Assembly: GCA_021229015.1 (NCBI GenBank)
Contig: CM037781.1
Coordinates: forward strand, 33,707,525 to 33,771,524
DNA: 64,000 bases
Reading direction: 5' to 3'
From: Solen grandis
Taxonomy: Eukaryota > Mollusca > Bivalvia > Adapedonta > Solenidae
The first letter of the stretch is position 1; the number at the start of each line of letters is the position of its first letter. Below, in pieces: positions 38,060 through 47,999 of this stretch. The notes under the pieces are model-generated. The model was not told the DNA's origin and did not search any database. It saw only the letters and a program-made list of their open reading frames with translations. The translations under genes and the position numbers were made by a program.

Positions 38060-40815
38060 CCGCAAGAAGGGAAGTTCAGGTTCAGCTTTAATTTTCCTAA
38101 ATTGACATAGTATAATTTAGTCGTTTAGTATATTATATCAGCAGTTTGATAAATAATGAGTATGCTTTTTTTATCTTTAGAACAGACTGGGAAATTAAGA
38201 TTGACAGACCAAAGCTTATTGTGAGGACGGCAAGAATGTACCTCTATCGCTACACCATGGTAATAAACGCTTTACCTGGATTCCATAGGTAATATCTCTA
38301 ATGTACTTTTTTTACAAACTTTGTTTTTGTTTTTATTGTTTTTGAAATATAAGATACATATTATTTTTGTAAATTGAATATCGTTAATTTACCTATATAT
38401 ATAATAATTACATGAGTTTATAAAATAAAATGAAAAATAAAATATAATGAAAGTTTGTATTTTTGTATTTGTTTGAGGTTCCTACATGGGAATCTCCATT
38501 TATTGTCCCCGTAATAGGTGCAGTTGAGGTCGGAGATCTATCCTCAGCTGACCTTATAAATTTTACATACATTTGGGTAGTCACGTGATATATTATAGGG
38601 TACTATAGAACTCTATGTCACAAAATAATTTTGACGTGGCCTGAAAATAAGCGTAGATTTTGAGTACGTTGTATTTGTCACGTAGGCCAGAGTGGAACTG
38701 TGTTAGCCGATTCTGGTTATATAAGGTTTATCACAGGTTTCTTTTATAACCTTTTGTTCAGAATGAGATATGATTAGGGTTTGAAATGGTTATATCTACT
38801 ATTTTGCTAAGTTTTAAGTGTATTAAGAGAGATGTTTAAGGCTTAGTTTCTTTACAAAGGCTCTTTTTATCAATATACCTCAGTGTTGTCAGTGTTTTTC
38901 GGGATGCACGAGATTCAGCGACTTACAATTTATTGCACGTTTTACGTGATATTGGTTTTTTAAGAGTAAATCATGGGTTTTTAGTATATAAGTTGATTTG
39001 TAAGGAGCCTCATTGTCAGTTATCGATGGGAGCTACGGAAGATGCCTAGTCCAGTCTAGAATATTCTGACCAAATTACACTACGGAGCTTGTCCGTATTT
39101 AGTTGGGCATGGAGCCTATGTAATCTGGATGTTCACAGTCGATACGGGACCCCGTTGGTAGACTACGTCGCAAGGACGGGATAATCTACGTAGGCGTCAT
39201 ATGGACGACAGGGCGTCTACGGTGGACTAAGTAGATCACATTTACTGAAGGGACAGCGACGACAGGAAGTCGGTCCAGTGTTCATTGATAAGAGCACGTG
39301 GTATAGTTTGTGTACTGTGCAATTAAAAGAATCATTTTGTGAGTGTGGCACATTGAAGTGCGTTCATAACAGTAAGCCATTGTTAAGATTAATATTCAGT
39401 GCAGTTGTTATTGTACAGAAAAAAAGAAACAATTAGCCGGCGGGTTTTTTTTTTTTTTTTTTTCATATTCTTTATTTTTTTCCTTCTTTGTATATATTTT
39501 TATATTAAATATAATTTTAAAAGTTGTGTTTGGTATTTATTCTACCTTGGAGAGTCGTCAGCCCTTGCTCATTTTGTTTCACTCTAATCATAAAAAGTAG
39601 CATGCACGGACATTTATAAAAGTATGTGCATACATGAAAACAACAACATGATGAGGACAAACGAAAGAAGGTAGTTAAAAGTGATGTTATACACCGTTTG
39701 TGACTTAATTTTCAATTTACTTAACTCTTTATTTATATTCCAATTGTTCAATTTCAAATGAAAAAAATATTAATATTTCTTTTGGATATTTGCTTTTGGG
39801 ATCATATACATCAAGTAATTGTCATATGCTAAGTAATTTTACGTATCAGATACTCAGGTACTTTATTTTGAGCATAGCATAAAAAAGCATAAAATGTATT
39901 CCATTCAGAATTCCTGTTTTTCTGTCTATAAATGTTTTCCAGACTTTGTGAGCTTGAAACATAAAGCCCACTCCTCTATCTCTTTCTTATTAAATTGCTC
40001 TGCCACACAATTCCATAAATTGCCGTCCAATTTGAGCGGGTGTGGGAGGGGGATTTGGGAGGAATGTGGCAATCCACCATTGATTATTGACAGCACATAT
40101 AGGAACTAAAATAAAATCTGTACTGCTTTCTAAAAAAGGGTTTTCAAAGACAAAAGCGGTTACCATAGAAACTTGAAAGTCAAGATCCACCTACTCACAG
40201 GTAGGTCTGATGAAACATTTTATGTTGAGATGTTTCTCCACCCCATTCTGTATCGCCACAAATAATGTAAGGACAGTTTATATTAGCGTGTTTGCAAATA
40301 TTTCTTATATGTATCAACATTTCAGGTCATCTTTGAAATATGTTTGCTTGCCGTGCTCTGACCGACGCTGAAGAATTGGTACCGACACGTTTTTTAGCCA
40401 TATGATTTTTGTTTTCAGCTCGCCGGTTTCGCTCTTTTCGTCAATTTCTCTCATTTCCTTCTTACTGCTGTTTTTATACTTCTTTCAGTCGGATATGTTT
40501 TCCAGGTTATTCTATTTAAACATGTAAAAACAACACAATTTTTAAGGAGCAAATAAATATATAAATAAGCTTACTAATATATTTCTTCCTTTCATCTTGA
40601 AGGCCATTCAGCAAATAAATTGCAAATAATCCTATGGCCATATCCACCAAAAAGATCTGGATAGGAGCACAGCAAACAAAAGTATTGTAATGTTAGCCTA
40701 GATGATATTAAATACTGGTGTCAACTATTGCAAATGCCAAACGAGATATCCGTATAACTTCTATAAAATGTTGCAATCTATCGATGACAAGTAACTAGTG
40801 TTGCAGGCAACACAT

Positions 40816-41364
40816 GAGTCCCTACCGGTGAGGTACATAATTTTCCCATTACCAAAGCAATCAGAATTTTGGTCAGAAGAAAAAGAAAAAAATAAGAACA
40901 CTGCATGTGGTGTTAATGTTTGTTGGTAAAGGGCAACCACTTTCATTATAACTTTAAAGGGGGCATAACTTCTTAAAGTATCGCTTTAAGGATAATGCCC
41001 ATTGTCTTATTAAGAAGTATGTCAGCGTGCATAAACTCCATACAGCCATCTATCCATATTTTAAGATTCATAAAAAATAAGTTTCAGTACTTTTTGAGTT
41101 ATCACAATATATTGCTTTATTTGTCATATTTTAAGTCTATTTGTTGTCATAGCAACCAGATTTTTCAACCTAGGAAGAAATAAAAAAGGACGTGCATAAT
41201 CTTTATATAGCCATCTCTCCATATTTCAAGTTTCATAAAAATATCTTCAGTACTTTTTCTGTTATCATGGAATCCAGTTTTTGCGGAGGGACGGACTGAC
41301 TGACGGACAGACGGACAGACGGACTGAGGGCAAACCTATAGTCCCCATACACCGGTAGGGGACT
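40816..41364 (+). mobile_element. AGTCCCCTACCGGT-ended element, copy B
   Basis: Left end AGTCCCTACCGGT (one C fewer), right end ACCGGTAGGGGACT. It is 138 bp shorter than copy A because it has one fewer internal ~165-bp unit (ATAGCCATCTMTCCATATTT), showing that unit number varies. Confidence 0.7.
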
Positions 41365-41763
41365 AAAAAGGGAAGACAGACATAGGCAACAGTCGGATAT
41401 TTTTCCAGTTATTTTATTCAAAGATGTGAAACAACACAATGTTTGAAGAAGCAAATAAAAATACAAATAGGCTTACTAATATATCTTCCTTTCATCTTGA
41501 AGGTCATTTAGCTTTACCATTGTCAGAGTGAAATAAAATAGCCAAAAAAAAATCCTATGGTCCTACCCACCAAAAAGACCTGAAAAGGAGCACAGCAAGA
41601 GATATCCGTATAACTGTATAAATGTTGCAATCTATCGACGAAAAGGGAAGACGGACATGGGCAATATGCGTTAAAGATTTATTATTATTTTTTGGTTTTC
41701 GGTTAGGCCTGGATATAACAGGATATAGGTGAGATAAATTTGTTCCTGTATACTTTTAAACAA

Positions 41764-41858
41764 TACAGAACAGAACAGAACATAATCTTTATTTGACTTA
41801 AGCACAAAGCTCATCGTCACAAAAGCAACAAAGTACAAAGCATTCAACATGGTGAACT
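41764..41858 (-). mobile_element. Copy-B-specific insertion, retroposon 3' end
   Basis: About 95 bp absent from copy A (junction near 9784). On the minus strand it ends AAATAAAGATTATG followed by TTCTG repeats, the pattern of a non-LTR retroposon or SINE 3' end with a microsatellite tail. The rest (GCTTTGTGCTTAAGTC, ATGCTTTGTACTTTGTTGC) is not recognised. It is likely a heavily 5'-truncated insertion. Confidence 0.6.
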
Positions 41859-42300
41859 ATTAGCGACTGTATGACTCAAACACGGCATAAAGATATAGAT
41901 ACGTCCGCGTGTTGAGATATTACAAACACCCAATCAATTACAGAACCTAAAACATACCTAGAAATTGATATAACTTCTTAAGCTAAGAAATATACTAGCA
42001 CGCTTTAGATGTTCAAATCATGATTTAAATATAGAGGTAGAAAGACATCAGAATGTATCACGGGAAGATAGAGTATGTTTGTATTATTTATGTTTATATT
42101 TGTGGACTTATAGATGAACGCAATGCATTTTTGATTATCTCTTCAATTGGTACAATGGTCAGAGACACCATAATACATTTACTAATTTATTTAAAAGTGA
42201 CAATGACATTTTTTCATATTGTGTTATGGGCTGGAGGCCCATAAATATATTGAGCTACATCAGAACCATTGTTATTATTTTATCCAAATCTATTTATTAT

Positions 42301-42482
42301 TTTAATTTAATTTTTTAGTAATATACTGTTTCTCTTCATTTTCTATTTCATGATAACCATTTCGCTGTCTTTATGTCATGAAAATTAAAATGCTTTATTA
42401 TGCACTTTATATTTTCATGAGCTCCTACATAAAACCATATCTTTTGTCGTTTGTATATTGCTATGACAAAAGTTGTGTTTAT
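42301..42482. other. Block differing from copy A
   Basis: Between shared TCTATTTATTAT and AATAAACTATTTGTATTG, copy B has ~182 bp unrelated to the ~80 bp in copy A (10231-10311). Copy B's block contains TCATGAAAAT ... ATTTTCATGA, an inverted pair, and may include a small insertion element. Confidence 0.6.
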
Positions 42483-45339
42483 ATGCAATAAACTATTTGT
42501 ATTGTTTTGGATTGGATTGATATTCTTTTTTCATTTCAATCTGAGATGTTTTTGACACGTAGACCCGATCTTCCCATAAACCTTAAAGATTACACATATT
42601 CGTATTTAGAGTTTACACAACTTGATCATTATTCATCTTTAAAGAAATTGATCAAAAGAAGTGGGTAAAAAACTACAGACCCTGTATTTTGGCCATTCTA
42701 GAAGAAACACATCACTTATATGATTTTATTTATGAATTTTTCATATGTTTTGCCATTTGCCATGTCACATTTAACACAACGATATATCACTTCCGGTCCT
42801 TGCGGTCAGGGGTTGGCGTCAACGATACAGTGCGTGTTACGGACCACTCTCTCATTAACTGGGTACATGTTAATCGTATCACGGACAACATACGAAAAAC
42901 CAGGGCTGCCATATTTGAATGATTCACAAACAATTTAGCATTTAATTTTTTTTTCTTGTAATTAATTCCGGGTTTTTAATGATTCAGTTTCATATATCCT
43001 GTATAAAATCTAAAGTTATTCTGGGAGTAAAATCCATTCTTACGGTGAAAAGACAGATATAACTTTTCATGATAAGCATTTATCTTTGTTGAAAATGCAT
43101 AAGAAAATCATATCTGTAGCAGTAAAGAGATGATGTAATCCTTTTGAGCGGGTGACACTTTAACGAATTAAAGGGTAAACATGTAAAGAATAGAATATTT
43201 ATTCCATTAATTGTCAAATCGAATATGCTATTACCTGTAGTCTTAGAAAATTAAATGGCTTCGCCATTCATGAACGCTTTGTATGACTGCGTATGAAAGA
43301 AATCTCAAATACTGTCAAGTGATCAGAAAACGGGAAAGAAGAATGATAAAACCTGTATATATGTTGTATATACAAACGTAGTCCAATTAGTGATAAAAGA
43401 TACATGACCTACAGACTATTGCTCAGTGCATGTTGCACCATTACCAGACAATTGTATAGAGATTACTGTTTTTTTCTCTATGAAATGACTGGACACTTTT
43501 TCTGAAGCGACAGGTTTTTCGGCGTCTCAACGACACCTGCATAGTTTTACATCAGTTTTATATTAACAAACCATGACTTAAGTAATTCGTTCCATTTCCG
43601 GATATTAAAGCTTGTTTGGCGAATGCGCTTCGCAGTCACGATGTTTAAAACAAAGACATAAGTCAAATCATATCCTCCATATCTTTCACCGTAGTAGTTG
43701 AAGCCGTGGTCACATCTAACCGTCATGCACGTAGTAGTGATTCGTTTGAGCTATTTTATATTCAGTTGATGTAATTACATCTGGATGGTTTTCTCCAAAT
43801 GTGGTTCTTCATTCTATGGTTATAAGATAATAACAAAGATATATATTTTCTATTTACCGCTCATTTTTGTATTCAAAGCGGCGATACGTAATTTTTACAT
43901 TCATGAGAATTAAACAACTCTGCCCTTTCTCATTTCTTTTACTCATTATCGTATTTTCTTTCAACAGAATTATCCTAATCATCGATTAAAGAGGAAAAAT
44001 ACAATGAAAATCGAAATGATTAATCAATAGGGCACATTTTGTAACATTACATTGCCGTCAAGACAGCTGTTGTTTTAAAAACTGTCAATAACCATTTCAC
44101 TACGAAATGAGACGTCAACCTACGGAAATCAAAGAGTGTTACCCGAACACCTAACTATATGCTTCTATATATTACCACACATTGTTCAATGGGAATTAAA
44201 CATGCCCTAGAAATTTTACCCCAGTCACTGAATGGTCTGATTAAATCAGCGAATTATACCGGTAATGCCGAACCCCCAGATAAAATGGAATATAAATCTG
44301 TGCAGCCTCGTGATATTTACAGTACACCATTTATTCACAATGATAAAAAATATGCGGAAATATGATATGATTAAAGGATGCAACAGCTGAATATCTTCAT
44401 GACCAAATCAGATGATAGGTAACGATGACTTGCTCGGAACAATGCAGCTTTGTATTCAAACGTTATATCAATAACGTAGATATATATACAAGTCATGTTT
44501 CTCATCTAATGCATATTTCAATAAACAACGCATGTTTTGAAACAACCGTCTGTTAGAAAGAGAGAGAGAGATAGAAAACCTGATTCACACAAGATATTAA
44601 AGTACGATGTAGAAAACGATCTAAACTATATAATATAGTCAAGAATTTACTTTCCTAGGGAGAATTACTGTCCTTATACTTGGAGAATTACTGTCCTTAT
44701 ACTTGAAGAATTCCCGCAAGGGTGAATTGATAATTCAATAATGTAAAGCATGTAAGTATGCAATACCATCCCAATCACCCACCAATACATTTTTATACTT
44801 GCATGTGTTCAAAATACTATGTTTATGTGATTTTAATTTCGACCATTTTCTACTTTAAAAATATAAAAAATTTATTTCATGCATTATACGTTTAAATAAA
44901 ACAAATTAGGGTTATGCGTACTAATCAATGCATCTGCACAAGTATAAGCACAAGTATATATATATATATCTGATAAATAATTGGCTTAAGTAAAAACTCT
45001 TATGTAAATAAGGAAATTCCTCGCTTTGATGACACTCTGCATACAAATAGAGGTACAAATGATAATCTCTGTGTAAATTCGCCTGTTGTCATAGAAAATC
45101 AATATGTCTATTGATGGCACATTTACGCCAGAAACTACGTACATTTATTGCGTATTTAAAAATGTATTACTAAATAAGACTAATACATGTCTCAAGTCTA
45201 CTTCTTCATATCTTTATCAGGAATCATCAAAAATTAATCCCTAATATCTATATATCTACAGGATGGATTGTTTCCAAAATAATATTTACAAGTATGTTTT
45301 CTTCTTCAGCAACTTAGTAAGATAGCCATGAGTGTATTT

Positions 45340-45540
45340 ATGAGTGTATTTAACCCTTTACTCAATAGCGACTCATTCTGACACATAGCCAAAGAGAGCA
45401 GACTCAAGAGTTTCATCTACATATATTACAATTTCTGAAAAATAAAGAAAAATCTGCTGTTTCATATACCATTTTATGTTCAGTTAATTAATATTCATGA
45501 AATCATAAATGTATACATTAATATTCATGAGGGATGGGGT
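45340..45540. repeat. Dispersed palindromic repeat (AACCCTTTACTC...TTAATATTCAT)
   Basis: It shares TTTAACCCTTTACT, a GACTCATTCTGA-type segment, GAGCAGACTCA, AAAAATCTGC and TTAATTAATATTCATGA with 63790-64000. An ATTAATATTCATGA motif is repeated at its right end (45488 and 45516). Confidence 0.6.
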
Positions 45541-46526
45541 TAAAATTTAAATATGACATTAAGTAGTTGTATGTGTCAACGTCACTATTAGTACCAACGA
45601 GGAGATTTTCATAAGTCATGCCACTTTTTATCCAATTGTTGTTCAAAAAATTCTATATAAAGAACATTAGGAAACTATTAAAGCCCAAAGGAGTCTCATT
45701 TTTCAAGGGAAAAACTTTGATTAAACAATTATGGTAGACAGATATTAGGTGAATATTTGTGCCAACATGTTGTGCACTTGTGACATAAAGGAACAAATAA
45801 AGATAAATGAGAAATTATAAATGATGATTTATTAAGACGTAGGATAGGATATGGTTCCCTGGGAGTTGAATCCAGTCCTCTTGGTAGAACACCAAAAGGT
45901 TGCATTAAACCATTGACCTGGTATCCATAGACATCAATTTGATAAAATTTTAAAAATGACAACCTGTTGTGATTAGTGCAGAAGGTAATAAGATAGAACA
46001 TAAGGTGATTAAACCCCCCACCACGAACCCTACCTTGTCTTCACGTGAGTAGGACAGGACAGAACTGGACTGATTCCTATGTGTAGCAGTGTTTTTAAAA
46101 TGTCAACGAAAAAAAGAAAACAAAACACGTAACTGATCAACAGTACCATTTAGATACAAACTAACCAAGGATGATATATGTTTAATTACATATAGTTATA
46201 TTTTAATTCCCCCACCAACCTTATGGCCTTAATATGTTTACCCATTATGCTTTAAAGAATGCATGTCTGTAAACTTAAAGACAAAACTGTTTATACATTT
46301 GATGAAGTAAAGTCTTTTCTTTTATATTACCACCCAACATAACTCAAAGAATATCCAAAGACAGTGCGATTCATTTTTCTGAATGCTGGATTATACACTA
46401 TCAACTATTACTATTATAATTTTCAGTGTTAAAATAAAACATGCAAAATACGGCAATTAGCCCAGACTTCATCAAAACCAAAACAGTGCAAAAAGATATT
46501 TAGAGTTAACTGCCTAATGAAATGAG

Positions 46527-46529
<3 letters not shown>

Positions 46530-46573
<44 letters not shown>
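46530..46573. repeat. (GT)n microsatellite
   Basis: About 21 GT repeats. Confidence 0.95.
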
Positions 46574-46578
<5 letters not shown>

Positions 46579-46707
46579 ATAGTAAACATGTAATTTTTTA
46601 CTTTTTATGATATAATGCACATTAATTCATTTATTTATTTTTTTTGGATAGTAAACAAAATTTAGTAAAACCAAGTTTTAAGTGAAAGTTATGGAGAATA
46701 GACCATA

Positions 46708-46829
46708 ATGAAAACCTTAACTAACACGGATGTTGATGAGAGTATCATGTCGGAAGCTCCACTATTTGAATTGTGGCAATCTATTATTGCCAAAACTAGA
46801 TTGCCCATTACTGCAATACGATATATCAG
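46708..46829 (+). CDS. Putative short first coding exon, unknown protein
   Basis: ATG at 46708 opens 40 codons without a stop, reading MKTLTNTDVDESIMSEAPLF then ELWQSIIAKTRLPITAIRYI, up to a good donor, ATCAG|GTAGGG, at 46829/46830 (phase 2). Composition looks protein-like, but I recognise no family and see no partner exon downstream. The near-identical GATATAATGCACAT motifs at ~46608 and ~46901 flank it. It could be chance. Confidence 0.2.
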
Positions 46830-47194
46830 GTAGGGTAGAGCAAATGTTTTCTTCTATTTATTATTCTTGTAGGATGTTTATAAATAATTGTTTACGTACT
46901 CTGATATAATGCACATAAATCCATTATTATTGGCAAAAGTCCTTTTATGAGTAGAAGGTTTTTTTTTAATATTAATCTGTACTTTGAAAGGATCCCAGCT
47001 CAGATATGTATTTTATAGTGCTTTCAATATGGTTTTAGAGGAATGGTTTTTACCATTTTTGAAAAAGTGGAGTAATCTGTGAAGAATGTTTTTTATGAAC
47101 GCTTGAATTCTACTGATTTGGAAGTTCTTTGCAATGTGATTTGAAATAGTTTGTAAACATCGTAAATAGTGCCACACACTTTTTTAAATTTGTA

Positions 47195-47264
47195 GCCTGA
47201 CCGGGACTCGAACCCAGGGCCTCAGGACTACCGTTCCTGCGCTCTACCACTGAGCTATCGAGAC
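47195..47264 (-). other. tRNA-like relic (pseudo-tRNA or SINE head)
   Basis: On the minus strand: ATAGCTCAGTGGTAGAGCG (D arm and A box), a 5-bp anticodon stem CAGGA/TCCTG with loop ACGGTAG, and T arm CTGGGTTCGAGTCCCGG (B box). The acceptor ends GTCTCGA and TCAGGC do not pair, and position 33 is C rather than U, so it is not a functional tRNA. No recognised SINE body follows. Confidence 0.6.
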
Positions 47265-47269
47265 ACTCA

Positions 47270-47999
47270 TGTCTTATTGCCTATTGATTTATCATCAAAT
47301 ACCTGTACCCGGCTACATCTTATCCAAAATTTATAGACCTAAATGTTTATCATATAGTTCTTGTAGATCGTCCCCTACAGTTCAGCCTGAGATTATATAA
47401 GTCCTCAGTTGACGTGTGTCGCCACGTGGAGGCATGGTATAGGGCTTGACCATGGAGGGGCTATATACTGGCAGGGGAGACTGATGTTCCTTTTTCGCCG
47501 GAAACTGGCTAGCCAGCGGTGGATGCTAAAGCACACCACACCAGACACGTCACATGGCCCATTTTGACACACACACAATAGCTCAGAACCTGAGGGACGT
47601 TATCAATCGAAACTGATATCTGTGAACCCCAAACACAGGGAACTCTAAACTTTTATTTCTGAACATTGTGTGCCACTTTTTAAGACAATGACGGGTCGAG
47701 TCGTGCCACTTTTTCAGACATTGACAGGTCTATGAATAAGCTGAAGAAGAAACATAAGTTATATAATAATGAAACAACAACAAAAAAAACAACAAGAAAG
47801 GAACAATACTATTAGAGAAAAATGTTTGGAAAAAAAGAAAAACAAGCAAAAAAAAAAAGAAGAACCTTTAATGAAAAATATGAAGAAAACAGGAAAGACA
47901 GATTCAGAAAAAATAAAAACAGAAAAAAAAACTAAACAAAAAGACAATTTGAAGAAAAGAAATTAACGTACGAAGAGACCAAAAATTAATGCAGATATA
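47270..47999. other. Intergenic stretch with A-rich tract
   Basis: 47640-47735 holds two diverged copies of GTGCCACTTTTT-AGACA-TGACGGGTC. 47765-47965 is an A/G-rich low-complexity tract whose lysine/glutamine-rich frame is compositional, not a gene. Confidence 0.6.

Larger units (their letters stand above)
34707..42922 (+). pseudogene. Broken second copy of the GT92 glycosyltransferase
   Basis: Equivalent exons are 34707-35196, 36165-36363, 36563-36729, 37384-37502, 38181-38288 and a remnant, 42788-42922. Exon 2 has one extra C (GCTACCCTCGG against GCTACCTCGG in copy A), so it is 199 nt and shifts the frame before the catalytic DxD. A 67-bp deletion relative to copy A (10609-10675) removes the last intron's acceptor and the first 34 nt of exon 6. 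Exon 5 has a lost C and a gained A within ~10 nt, changing THGIN to TMVIN without a net shift. Exons 1, 3 and 4 are intact. Either lesion alone would prevent the full protein. The frameshift could be a sequencing error; the deletion is harder to explain that way. Confidence 0.8.
32034..44955. repeat. 12.9-kb segmental duplication, copy B
   Basis: Corresponds base by base to 1-12850 in the same orientation. Main differences from copy A: 80 vs 30 bp at 32338-32418, longer GT and TC microsatellites, one fewer ~165-bp unit inside the MITE, a ~95-bp insertion at 41764-41858, a replaced block at 42301-42480, and a 67-bp deletion at the GT92 last exon. It is joined on the left to the full foldback-like arm. 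Confidence 0.95.
44956..46700. other. Unrecognised sequence after duplication copy B
   Basis: Unique within the window apart from 45340-45540. There is no protein-like frame: the longest is ~90 codons on the minus strand near 45729-46001, without domain features. Confidence 0.55.

Noticed and set aside
47769..47966. Lysine-rich 65-codon ORF
   Set aside because: The underlying DNA is an A/G-rich low-complexity tract, so the frame is compositional.
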